From assembly GCF_011745665.1 (NCBI RefSeq), contig NZ_CP050253.1:905418-969417 (forward strand): a stretch of DNA of 64,000 bases, given 5' to 3'. Positions 57,477 to 64,000 of the stretch are shown here, piece after piece. The stretch is from Zophobihabitans entericus (GTDB lineage Bacteria > Pseudomonadota > Gammaproteobacteria > Enterobacterales > Orbaceae). A program made the position numbers and the translations under genes. The notes under the pieces were generated by a model. That model did no database searches. It had not been told where the DNA came from and was given only the letters and a program-made list of their open reading frames with translations. Each line of letters begins with the position of its first letter. Position 1 is the first letter of the stretch.

Positions 57477-57830
57477 TTAAAGTATTTCTAATACTTGCTC
57501 TGGTGGTCTGCCTAAACGAGCCTTTTGACCAACTACCACAATGGGGCGCTCAATAAGTTTTGGATTATCTGCCATAGCCTGAATGAGTTGAGCTTCTGTC
57601 AGGGACTGATTACCTAAACCTAATTCCTGATAAAGCTCTTCTTTAGTACGCATCAATTCTCGTGCTGAACTGAACTTTAACTGTTTTAGTAAGGTTTTTA
57701 GTTCATCAATAGTTGGTGTCGTCTCAAGATATAAAATGATTTCAGGTTCAATCCCTTTTTCATTAAGCAGAGCTAATGTCTCACGGCTTTTTGAGCATCT
57801 TGGATTATGGTAAATAGTGACTTTTTTCAT
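57477..57830 (-). CDS. yfgD: ArsC-family protein YfgD
   Basis: A 117-residue thioredoxin-fold protein of the ArsC family (E. coli YfgD 119). VTIYHNPRCSKSRETL at residues 3-18 carries the single Cys, and RELMRTKEELYQELGL and LIERPIVVVGQKARLGRPPEQVLEIL follow E. coli YfgD closely. Arsenate reduction is not established for this subgroup. The ATG at 57830 lies 2 bp after the zur stop, with AGGA inside the end of zur, so the two are probably translated together. A longer frame to 57869 would overlap zur. Confidence 0.9.
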   Translation of the reverse strand: MKKVTIYHNPRCSKSRETLALLNEKGIEPEIILYLETTPTIDELKTLLKQLKFSSARELMRTKEELYQELGLGNQSLTEAQLIQAMADNPKLIERPIVVVGQKARLGRPPEQVLEIL

Positions 57831-57832
57831 TA

Positions 57833-58336
57833 TTACTGTCCTACAATTTGATTGGCACAGTGCTGACAAGTGCCATGAATTTCCAGCACGCTATGCTGAA
57901 TAATAAACATATTCTTTTGAGCTAAAGATTGGAGTTGAGCCTCAATAATAGGGGAATGCTCTTCTATAATACTCTGGCATTTATCACAAATGAATAGAAT
58001 CGAAATATGACTTGGATCATCAAAATGTGGACAAATGATGTAGCAGTTAATTGATTCTACTTTATGGACAAAACCTTGCTCTATTAAGAAGTCCAGCGCG
58101 CGGTAAATTGTGGGTGGCTTAGCTTGTGGCTCAATTTCTTTTAATTGATCAAGTAAGTCATAAGCGCTCATCGCTTTATCAGCATTTAGCATCAACTGAA
58201 TCACTGTTTTACGCTGTGGGGTTAAGCGAATATTACGTTTAGCACACAGCTTTTCGATAGTCTGCATGGTGTGTTCATAGCAGAGCTGATGATTATGCTT
58301 AGAATGGTGATGTGCTTCGTTAGTACATTTTTCCAT
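57833..58336 (-). CDS. zur: Zinc uptake regulator Zur (Fur family)
   Basis: A 167-residue zinc-sensing repressor. The DNA-binding domain (about 28-95) includes RLTPQRKTVIQLM, EPQAKPPTIYRALDFL and GFVHKVES, all close to E. coli Zur. The structural CxxC pairs are FICDKC and HGTCQHC. The N-terminus carries a His-rich stretch, EAHHHSKHNHQLCYEH (about residues 7-22), not present in E. coli Zur, which might bind extra zinc. The ATG at 58336 (MEKC) has the better ribosome-site spacing; 58342 is also possible. It overlaps or abuts rnfH at its start and is coupled to yfgD at its end. Confidence 0.92.
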   Translation of the reverse strand: MEKCTNEAHHHSKHNHQLCYEHTMQTIEKLCAKRNIRLTPQRKTVIQLMLNADKAMSAYDLLDQLKEIEPQAKPPTIYRALDFLIEQGFVHKVESINCYIICPHFDDPSHISILFICDKCQSIIEEHSPIIEAQLQSLAQKNMFIIQHSVLEIHGTCQHCANQIVGQ

Positions 58337-58338
58337 AA

Positions 58339-58614
58339 TCATTTCCTCTTCATGACACCGCGTCGGCGTCGAATTTCTTTGGGGTCATCAAGCAGTTCAC
58401 GATAGATCTCGATACGATCACCATCTTTGACCAAATCTTCTAACTGCGCTCTGCGTCCCCAGATACCAACAGCGTAGGGTGGTAGCTCAAGGTGAACTTG
58501 TTGCAATATTCCTGATTGGGTAATCGCATCTTGTATTGTACAACCTTCATTAACCTGTAAGGTTTGTGCATAAGATTGCTCAGGCAGAGCGTAAATCACT
58601 TCAATATTTATCAT
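58339..58614 (-). CDS. RnfH/RatB-family protein (PasI)
   Basis: A 91-residue beta-grasp protein. It starts INIEVIYALPEQSY and contains YAVGIWGRRAQLEDLVKDGDRIEIYREL, the signature of the RnfH/YfjF family (E. coli RatB 96). It is encoded with ratA; the pair has been described as RatAB or PasTI. Whether it works as an antitoxin is disputed in the literature. It lies 3 bp after ratA, and zur begins at its stop codon. Confidence 0.88.
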   Translation of the reverse strand: MINIEVIYALPEQSYAQTLQVNEGCTIQDAITQSGILQQVHLELPPYAVGIWGRRAQLEDLVKDGDRIEIYRELLDDPKEIRRRRGVMKRK

Positions 58615-58617
58615 AAG

Positions 58618-59049
58618 TTAACCATAAACTTGCTGAGCGCGTCGGCTAAAAGCTTTAACCATGTTAGTCATGATATCTTTAAATATCGGGCTAAATGCAG
58701 CTTCAAGTAGTCTGCTTTTAAATTCGAATTTTAGATTAAATTCAATTGTACAGCTATTATCCGTTACAGGAGTAAATGACCACTGACCTTTAAGCTCGTT
58801 AAATGGGCCTTCCACCAGTTCCATCAAAATTTGTGAATGTGGAACCTGAATATTTTTAGTAATAAAACGCTTCTTAAAGCCTAGTTTTTCAACTTCAATA
58901 TAAGCGCGCATCTCATTGCCCATTTGTTGAATAATGCCTGTTTTTTTACAATCAGGTACAAACTCAGGATAAGCGTTGATGTCATTAACCAGCGCATACA
59001 TTTGTTGCGCACTAAATGGTTCGGTCACGGTATAACTAACTTGCTGCAT
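58618..59049 (-). CDS. ratA: RatA/PasT-family START-domain protein
   Basis: A 143-residue protein of the coenzyme Q-binding Coq10/START fold (E. coli RatA 145-158). It starts QQVSYTVTEPFSAQQMYALVNDINAYPEFVPDCK and has the family's LVEGPFNELKGQWSF segment. In E. coli it has been reported to block 70S assembly and separately to affect stress persistence and ubiquinone metabolism. It is divergent from smpB, the enterobacterial arrangement. Confidence 0.9.
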   Translation of the reverse strand: MQQVSYTVTEPFSAQQMYALVNDINAYPEFVPDCKKTGIIQQMGNEMRAYIEVEKLGFKKRFITKNIQVPHSQILMELVEGPFNELKGQWSFTPVTDNSCTIEFNLKFEFKSRLLEAAFSPIFKDIMTNMVKAFSRRAQQVYG

Positions 59050-59179
59050 AACGATATATGATATTATTAATAAATTATCCCATAATTATAGCATAACTAC
59101 AGTTATGATTTCTCTATAAAGCATGGCTGTGTTGTGGCATAATAAAATTATTACATTGAAAATGAAATAACTATTCATA

Positions 59180-59662
59180 ATGACTAAGAAAAATACGTAT
59201 AAACCCGGTTCAGCCACCATAGCTCAGAATAAACGTGCCAGACACGAATATTTTATTGAAGAAGAGTTTGAGGCCGGGCTTGAATTACAAGGCTGGGAAG
59301 TAAAATCACTACGCGCTGGCAAAGCAAATATTAGTGATAGTTATGTATTGCTTAAAAATGGTGAAGCATGGTTGTTTGGTGCAACCATTACGCCACTGAA
59401 CGTGGCATCCAGCCATGTTGTTTGTGATCCAATGAGAACACGTAAACTGTTACTTAACCAACGTGAACTCGATTCTTTATTTGGCCGGGTAAATCGTGAA
59501 GGTTATACTGTGGTTGCTTTATCGATGTACTGGAAAAATGCCTGGGCTAAAATTAAAGTGGGTGTTGCCAGAGGTAAAAAACTCCATGATAAGCGCGATG
59601 ATATTAAAGATCGTGAATGGCAGCTTAATAAAGCTCGAATTATGAAAAACGCAAATCGTTAA
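59180..59662 (+). CDS. smpB: SsrA-binding protein SmpB
   Basis: A 160-residue RNA-binding protein (E. coli 160) that delivers tmRNA to stalled ribosomes. The OB-fold core has [26 protein letters not shown] and ANISDSYV, and the basic C-terminal tail ends in [27 protein letters not shown]-type sequence. The tmRNA gene itself is not in the window. The LacI-type regulator starts 6 bp downstream. Confidence 0.97.
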   Translation: MTKKNTYKPGSATIAQNKRARHEYFIEEEFEAGLELQGWEVKSLRAGKANISDSYVLLKNGEAWLFGATITPLNVASSHVVCDPMRTRKLLLNQRELDSLFGRVNREGYTVVALSMYWKNAWAKIKVGVARGKKLHDKRDDIKDREWQLNKARIMKNANR

Positions 59663-59668
59663 TCATTT

Positions 59669-60691
59669 ATGACCAATAATCGTCAATCAATAAAAAAAGC
59701 AACAATTAGTGATGTTGCCAAATTAGCTAAAACGGGTAAAACCAGTGTCTCTCGTTATTTAAATGGCGAGTTTGGTATACTTTCGGCTACGCTAAAAGAA
59801 CGTATTGAACAGGCGATTAAAGAGCTAAATTACCGGCCTAATCAAATGGCCAGAAGCCTGAAAAAGGGTCAGACTAAGCTAATTGCCTTAATTCTTGCAG
59901 ATATTACCAATCCTTATTCTGTTGAGGTGATGAAAGGGCTGGAAGCAGCCTGTCAGGACAATGGCTATACTTTACTGGTTTGTAACATTAATAAAGAGAA
60001 AGCCAAAGAAAAGTACTTTTTGCAACTGTTAATGGACTACAACGTGGATGGTGTCATCATCCACGCGCTGCGTACACAAGACAGTATCTTGCGTGACCTG
60101 CCGTTCCCAGTCGTCCTTGTTGACCGTCGTATGTCTGATTTAGGCTATGATATTGTTGGTCTGGATAATATTCAGGCAACCACTCTGGCTTCTAATTATC
60201 TTATTGATTCAGGTTTTGAGGCGATTATTTTTATCACTGAATCATTAACCGGTGTTGGTACCCGTCAGGAGCGTGTGAATACCTTTAAGAAGATAGTGAA
60301 ACAGCAAAAAGGAATTGTTGGTGAAGTCGTTGAAATTGAAGATATGAATCAGCAGACAGAACTGCTTGATCAACATATTGTCTCGTTTTGTCAAAAATGT
60401 CGTGGCATGCGTAAAGCGATCGTCACGGTGAATGGTTCTGTGACGTTGCATGTCTCTTTAGCTTTAAAACGTTTAAATATCATCTGGGGCAAAGATATCG
60501 GCTTACTAAGCTTTGATGATCCGGTCTGGGCTTCTGTGGCTGGTGTTGGTATCACTACTCTCCGCCAACCTACTTATAAAATTGGCTATTCCTCTTTTGA
60601 AATGCTGCATCGCCGTATGCAAGGCGATCATTCCGAAGCGAAAGAATATCTCTATCCGGGTGAGCTAATTATTCGGGATTCAACTAACTAA
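59669..60691 (+). CDS. LacI-family transcriptional regulator of the adjacent sugar locus
   Basis: A 340-residue regulator. The helix-turn-helix is at about residues 11-34 (ATISDVAKLAKTGKTSVSRYL) and the hinge helix at about 55-65 (NYRPNQMARSLKKG). A periplasmic-binding-like effector domain runs to the end. It resembles the KdgR/PtxS subgroup, which senses keto-deoxy sugar acids; this is inferred also from the KdgK gene nearby. It starts 6 bp after smpB without a clear ribosome site. Residues 176-340 are repeated exactly in the chimeric gene downstream. The likely operator is the 16-bp palindrome at 60809 and 61706. Confidence 0.88.
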   Translation: MTNNRQSIKKATISDVAKLAKTGKTSVSRYLNGEFGILSATLKERIEQAIKELNYRPNQMARSLKKGQTKLIALILADITNPYSVEVMKGLEAACQDNGYTLLVCNINKEKAKEKYFLQLLMDYNVDGVIIHALRTQDSILRDLPFPVVLVDRRMSDLGYDIVGLDNIQATTLASNYLIDSGFEAIIFITESLTGVGTRQERVNTFKKIVKQQKGIVGEVVEIEDMNQQTELLDQHIVSFCQKCRGMRKAIVTVNGSVTLHVSLALKRLNIIWGKDIGLLSFDDPVWASVAGVGITTLRQPTYKIGYSSFEMLHRRMQGDHSEAKEYLYPGELIIRDSTN

Positions 60692-60769
60692 TTGATTTAT
60701 TTAAATATTTTATTTTTTCGTTCTGATTCTCATCATCTCCATGATTTCTTTCTGAAATAACAAATTTAT

Positions 60770-60785
60770 TGTGATCGAACTCAAA
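60770..60785. promoter_or_regulatory. Putative CRP site, copy 1
   Basis: TGTGA, 6 bp, TCAAA: a perfect left half and a 4 of 5 right half of the CRP consensus, about 25 bp upstream of the LacI-type operator. It suggests catabolite control. Confidence 0.5.
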
Positions 60786-60808
60786 GAATTCTGCTTTTGT
60801 TGTTTTTT

Positions 60809-60824
60809 ATGGAATCGATTCCAT
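60809..60824. promoter_or_regulatory. LacI-family operator, copy 1
   Basis: ATGGAATCGATTCCAT is a perfect 16-bp palindrome with a central CG, the form typical of LacI-family operators. It lies 41 bp before the chimeric gene start and is repeated at 61706-61721. Confidence 0.75.
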
Positions 60825-60865
60825 TTATATTCATCATCACTTATTTAGATACAGGAATATTAACT

Positions 60866-61588
60866 ATGGCTCGGGATATTATCATTGTCTCTTCTGCTTA
60901 TGGATATGAAAAAATTCAACAACTTGGCGGACAGTCTGAAGTATTGGGGATTGTAAAAAAATCAGGGGCAGAAGGTATTGAAATTCGCAGAGAACTCTTT
61001 TCTGAACAGGATTTACAAACATTACCACAATTATCTGAAAAAATTAAAAGTAGTCAGTTAAGCTGTTTTTACTCTGTTCCTTATCCACTTAATTATCTTA
61101 TTGATTCAGGTTTTGAGGCGATTATTTTTATCACTGAATCATTAACCGGTGTTGGTACCCGTCAGGAGCGTGTGAATACCTTTAAGAAGATAGTGAAACA
61201 GCAAAAAGGAATTGTTGGTGAAGTCGTTGAAATTGAAGATATGAATCAGCAGACAGAACTGCTTGATCAACATATTGTCTCGTTTTGTCAAAAATGTCGT
61301 GGCATGCGTAAAGCGATCGTCACGGTGAATGGTTCTGTGACGTTGCATGTCTCTTTAGCTTTAAAACGTTTAAATATCATCTGGGGCAAAGATATCGGCT
61401 TACTAAGCTTTGATGATCCGGTCTGGGCTTCTGTGGCTGGTGTTGGTATCACTACTCTCCGCCAACCTACTTATAAAATTGGCTATTCCTCTTTTGAAAT
61501 GCTGCATCGCCGTATGCAAGGCGATCATTCCGAAGCGAAAGAATATCTCTATCCGGGTGAGCTAATTATTCGGGATTCAACTAACTAA
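60866..61588 (+). CDS. Chimeric gene: isomerase N-terminus fused in frame to LacI-type C-terminus
   Basis: A 240-residue open frame created by the tandem duplication. Residues 1-75 equal the start of the TIM-barrel isomerase (MARDIIIVSSAYGYEK to VPYPL). Residues 76-240 equal residues 176-340 of the LacI-type regulator (NYLIDSGFEAI to the end). It has its own copy of the CRP site, operator and ribosome region, so it is likely expressed when the locus is induced. The isomerase part lacks three of the four metal ligands. The regulator part lacks the DNA-binding domain. It may be inert, unstable, or interfere with regulator dimers; the last is speculation. An assembly artefact must be excluded. 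Confidence 0.75.
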   Translation: MARDIIIVSSAYGYEKIQQLGGQSEVLGIVKKSGAEGIEIRRELFSEQDLQTLPQLSEKIKSSQLSCFYSVPYPLNYLIDSGFEAIIFITESLTGVGTRQERVNTFKKIVKQQKGIVGEVVEIEDMNQQTELLDQHIVSFCQKCRGMRKAIVTVNGSVTLHVSLALKRLNIIWGKDIGLLSFDDPVWASVAGVGITTLRQPTYKIGYSSFEMLHRRMQGDHSEAKEYLYPGELIIRDSTN

Positions 61589-61666
61589 TTGATTTATTTA
61601 AATATTTTATTTTTTCGTTCTGATTCTCATCATCTCCATGATTTCTTTCTGAAATAACAAATTTAT

Positions 61667-61682
61667 TGTGATCGAACTCAAA
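61667..61682. promoter_or_regulatory. Putative CRP site, copy 2
   Basis: Exact copy of the site at 60770-60785, carried by the duplication. It is the copy that serves the intact isomerase-kinase-transporter operon. Confidence 0.5.
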
Positions 61683-61705
61683 GAATTCTGCTTTTGTTGT
61701 TTTTT

Positions 61706-61721
61706 ATGGAATCGATTCCAT
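61706..61721. promoter_or_regulatory. LacI-family operator, copy 2
   Basis: Exact copy of the 16-bp palindrome at 60809-60824, 41 bp before the intact isomerase gene. Two operators 897 bp apart could allow cooperative looping by a tetrameric regulator, if it is one. Confidence 0.75.
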
Positions 61722-61762
61722 TTATATTCATCATCACTTATTTAGATACAGGAATATTAACT

Positions 61763-62512
61763 ATGGCTCGGGATATTATCATTGTCTCTTCTGCTTATGG
61801 ATATGAAAAAATTCAACAACTTGGCGGACAGTCTGAAGTATTGGGGATTGTAAAAAAATCAGGGGCAGAAGGTATTGAAATTCGCAGAGAACTCTTTTCT
61901 GAACAGGATTTACAAACATTACCACAATTATCTGAAAAAATTAAAAGTAGTCAGTTAAGCTGTTTTTACTCTGTTCCTTATCCACTTTTTATGAGTGATG
62001 GAACGGTAAATTCTGAGCTGGATAAATTCTTAGCAGAGGCTAAACAGCTAAGTGCTAAATTAATTAAATTTTCTTTAGGGCACTATCAGGCAGGGACTGA
62101 TTTAACTCAGCTAAAACAGACATTAAGTACTACATCAATACAACTGGTTGTTGAAAACGATCAGACAGAGTGCGGTGTGGTTGAACCTTTTAAATTGTTC
62201 TTCCGTGACGTTATGAGCCAACAGGTTCCCGTCAAAATGACCTTTGATACGGGCAACTGGCTCTGGGTCGGCGGCAATCCAACCGAATCTGCTAAACAAC
62301 TGGCTAAATATGTGGGTTATATTCATGTTAAAGCTGCTGAAATGCGTGGTGGTAAAGCTTGTGCAATCCCACCAACAGGTCTTGATGATGAGTGGATGAA
62401 ACTGGTTAATTACTTATTACCACTTGATGTACCAAGAGGAATTGAGTTTCCACTTGAGGGTAACGATTTAGTGTCTGTTTCAAGTCACTTTGTTAATTTA
62501 TTAAAACAGTAA
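61763..62512 (+). CDS. Sugar phosphate isomerase/epimerase-like TIM-barrel protein
   Basis: A 249-residue protein of the AP-endonuclease-2/xylose-isomerase-like TIM-barrel family. Four metal ligands typical of the fold can be placed: Glu131 (VVENDQ), Asp162 (MTFDTGNW), His188 (GYIHVKA) and Glu228 (GIEFPLEG). It would isomerise or epimerise a sugar or keto-acid substrate in the cytosol; the substrate is unknown. It is the first intact gene of the operon with the KdgK-type kinase (25 bp downstream) and the MFS transporter. The ATG at 61763 has AGGA about 11 bases upstream; the frame is open to 61694, but that would place the operator inside the gene. Confidence 0.8.
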   Translation: MARDIIIVSSAYGYEKIQQLGGQSEVLGIVKKSGAEGIEIRRELFSEQDLQTLPQLSEKIKSSQLSCFYSVPYPLFMSDGTVNSELDKFLAEAKQLSAKLIKFSLGHYQAGTDLTQLKQTLSTTSIQLVVENDQTECGVVEPFKLFFRDVMSQQVPVKMTFDTGNWLWVGGNPTESAKQLAKYVGYIHVKAAEMRGGKACAIPPTGLDDEWMKLVNYLLPLDVPRGIEFPLEGNDLVSVSSHFVNLLKQ

Positions 62513-62537
62513 TTTTATATTTAGACAGAGAATCATT

Positions 62538-63479
62538 ATGCAAAAATCATTAGATGTTATTACATACGGTGAAGCAATGACGATGTTTGTTGCTAATGAA
62601 ACCGGAGAACTGGCTGACGTTAATACTTTTACTAAACGTGCGGCCGGTGCTGAGCTGAATGTGGCTATTGGTCTGGCTCGATTAGGTTTGAATGTGGGCT
62701 GGATGAGTCGTGTTGGTAAAGACTCTTTTGGGCAGTTTATTTTAAATGTATTAAAGCAAGAAAATATTAATACTCAGCACGTTACGATTGATGGTAATTA
62801 TCCAACAGGCTTCCAGCTTAAATCTAAAACGCTTGATGGTACCGATCCCAAAGTAGAGTATTTCCGTAAAGGCTCAGCTGCCAGCCATCTTTCTGTCACT
62901 GATTTTAATGAAAGTTACTTTGCTTCTGCACGTCATCTGCATTTGAGCGGTGTCGCGGCTGCGCTTTCAGCAACTTCTTATCAGTTATCTGAACATATTG
63001 CAGATTATATGCGTAGTGCAGGTAAAACGATTTCTTTTGATCCTAATTTACGTCCGGTGTTATGGAAAAGTGAACAAGAGATGGTGACTCAACTTAATAA
63101 GCTGGCATTTAAAGCTGACTGGGTTTTACCCGGCATTAAAGAGGGCACTATTTTAACTGGTCATAAAGAGCCTGAAGCTATTGCTGATTTTTACCTTAAT
63201 AAAGGGGTGAAATTAGTGGTCATTAAAACGGGTGAAACAGGTGCTTATTTTAAAGATCATAAAGGATATAAAGGTCAAATAGCAGGATTTAAAGTGACTA
63301 ACGTGGTTGATACTGTTGGGGCTGGTGATGGTTTCGCTGTTGGACTTGTTAGCGCTTTACTTGAAGGTAAAACCATTGAACAGGCAGTCACACGAGGTAA
63401 TCGTATCGGCTCTCTGGCAATACAAGTTATTGGTGATAGTGAAGGATTACCAACAAAAGACATTCTTGGTAACTATTAA
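62538..63479 (+). CDS. kdgK: 2-dehydro-3-deoxygluconokinase (KdgK-like, PfkB family)
   Basis: A 313-residue ribokinase-fold sugar kinase (E. coli KdgK 309). The N-terminal GEAMTMFVANETGELADV and the sugar-binding GAELNVAIGLARLG are typical. The C-terminal PfkB signature DTVGAGDGFAVGL (residues 258-270) includes the catalytic Asp264. It would phosphorylate 2-keto-3-deoxygluconate to KDPG, which an Eda-type aldolase (not in the window) would split. It is second in the operon, 30 bp before the transporter. Confidence 0.88.
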   Translation: MQKSLDVITYGEAMTMFVANETGELADVNTFTKRAAGAELNVAIGLARLGLNVGWMSRVGKDSFGQFILNVLKQENINTQHVTIDGNYPTGFQLKSKTLDGTDPKVEYFRKGSAASHLSVTDFNESYFASARHLHLSGVAAALSATSYQLSEHIADYMRSAGKTISFDPNLRPVLWKSEQEMVTQLNKLAFKADWVLPGIKEGTILTGHKEPEAIADFYLNKGVKLVVIKTGETGAYFKDHKGYKGQIAGFKVTNVVDTVGAGDGFAVGLVSALLEGKTIEQAVTRGNRIGSLAIQVIGDSEGLPTKDILGNY

Positions 63480-63509
63480 TAAATATTATTATAAAGTTGG
63501 GAGATATAT

Positions 63510-64000
63510 ATGAGTACAGTTAAGTTAGCTTCAAAAAGATGGTGGTATATCATGCCAATCATCTTTATTACCTATAGCTTGGCGTATCTTGACCGCGCTA
63601 ACTATGGTTTTGCAGCTGCAGCAGGTATTAATCATGATTTAGGTATTACTAAAGGCATGTCATCACTCTTGGGTGCCTTATTCTTTTTAGGTTATTTCTT
63701 TTTCCAAATCCCTGGCGCGATTTATGCTGAGCGTAAAAGTGTTAAAAAGCTCATCTTCTGGTGCTTAATTCTTTGGGGAGCATGTGCCACTTTAACCGGT
63801 ATGGTAAGTAACGTTCCTACCTTAATTGGGATTCGTTTTGCACTTGGGGTGGTAGAAGCTGCTGTTATGCCAGCCATGCTGATTTATATCAGTAACTGGT
63901 TTACCCGAGCGGAGCGTTCCCGGGCAAATACCTTCCTGATACTTGGTAACCCGGTAACCATGCTCTGGATGGCGGTTATTTCAGGCTACTTAATTGAAGC
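63510..64000 (+). CDS. MFS transporter, anion:cation symporter-like (partial at window edge)
   Basis: The first 163 residues of an inner-membrane MFS protein. The segment LAYLDRANYGFAAAAGI in helix 1, FFLGYFFFQIPGAIYAER in helix 2 with the following loop, and LGVVEAAVMPAMLIYISNWF match the ACS family (ExuT, GudP, phthalate-type), which imports hexuronates and related acids. GGGAG precedes the ATG. It runs off the right edge, so the length is unknown. With the KdgK-type kinase it suggests uptake of a sugar acid or keto-sugar. Confidence 0.85.
   Translation, partial: MSTVKLASKRWWYIMPIIFITYSLAYLDRANYGFAAAAGINHDLGITKGMSSLLGALFFLGYFFFQIPGAIYAERKSVKKLIFWCLILWGACATLTGMVSNVPTLIGIRFALGVVEAAVMPAMLIYISNWFTRAERSRANTFLILGNPVTMLWMAVISGYLIE

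Larger units (their letters stand above)
60194..61090. repeat. 897-bp tandem duplication, unit 1
   Basis: Covers the last 165 codons of the LacI-type gene, the control region and the first 75 codons of the isomerase gene. It is followed head to tail by unit 2, which appears identical wherever I compared them. Only one base (T) is shared at the junction. Confidence 0.9.
61091..61987. repeat. 897-bp tandem duplication, unit 2
   Basis: Second unit of the head-to-tail duplication. At its right end the sequence continues into the intact isomerase gene. The unit length is a multiple of three, which keeps the junction in frame. Confidence 0.9.

Overview
The window is AT-rich chromosomal DNA from a gammaproteobacterium. 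Several syntenies and regulators are enterobacterial in type: smpB divergent from ratA-rnfH, zapA-6S RNA-fau, tamA-tamB, yigL-tusA, a complete mraZ-to-lpxC cluster, and operator-like sites for MetJ, BirA, Fur, LexA and MraZ. The low GC, compact gene set and mixture of enterobacterial and Pasteurellaceae-like traits fit an insect-gut Orbaceae-like bacterium (Gilliamella, Orbus, Frischella relatives). That placement is an inference from gene content, not a database result.

Layout. 1-6 kb: a nitroreductase and an AmpG-type muropeptide permease (minus), fermentative D-lactate dehydrogenase (plus), and a Fur-boxed TonB-dependent receptor. 6-7.4 kb: a BirA-type operator and promoter driving a truncated bioD remnant and an intact bioB. 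7.4-7.9 kb: a hairpin-rich tRNA-Lys fragment, then tRNA-Lys and two identical tRNA-Val genes (minus). 8-11.3 kb: a hof/com DNA-uptake operon in which the PilM-like and PilN-like proteins are one polypeptide. 11.3-12.4 kb: yigL and tusA. 12.4-13 kb: a half-kilobase gap with an AT-rich palindrome and a strong 23-bp RNA hairpin. 13-20 kb (minus): pgl, zwf, rplY, fau, 6S RNA, zapA, dxs, ispA, xseB. 20-31 kb (plus): hpt, tamA, tamB, yfcZ-like, sixA and recB, with yecH-like on the minus strand.

31.4-49.4 kb is a complete division and cell-wall cluster in the canonical order mraZ, rsmH, ftsL, ftsI, murE, murF, mraY, murD, ftsW, murG, murC, ddl, ftsQ, ftsA, ftsZ, lpxC, followed by yfbR. 50-53.5 kb holds an aromatic-acid-type MFS transporter and a short MetE-like methyltransferase behind four tandem MetJ boxes, then lexA with two SOS boxes. 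53.5-57.4 kb is an acid-stress-like group: an AspT-family exchanger divergent from a glutamate decarboxylase, plus a small membrane protein. 57.4-59.7 kb: yfgD, zur, rnfH, ratA (minus) and smpB (plus).

The right end (59.7-64 kb) is a catabolic locus for a sugar acid or keto-sugar: a LacI-family regulator, a TIM-barrel isomerase, a KdgK-type kinase and an incomplete MFS transporter. It carries an 897-bp head-to-tail duplication that leaves both parent genes whole and creates a new in-frame chimeric gene between them. The observations most worth following are this chimera, the MetJ-controlled short methionine synthase with its transporter, the structured RNA candidate at 12.7 kb, the bioD remnant coupled to bioB, the HofM-HofN fusion, and a family of small AT-rich palindromes repeated in at least three intergenic gaps. 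No CRISPR array, complete insertion sequence or prophage is visible.
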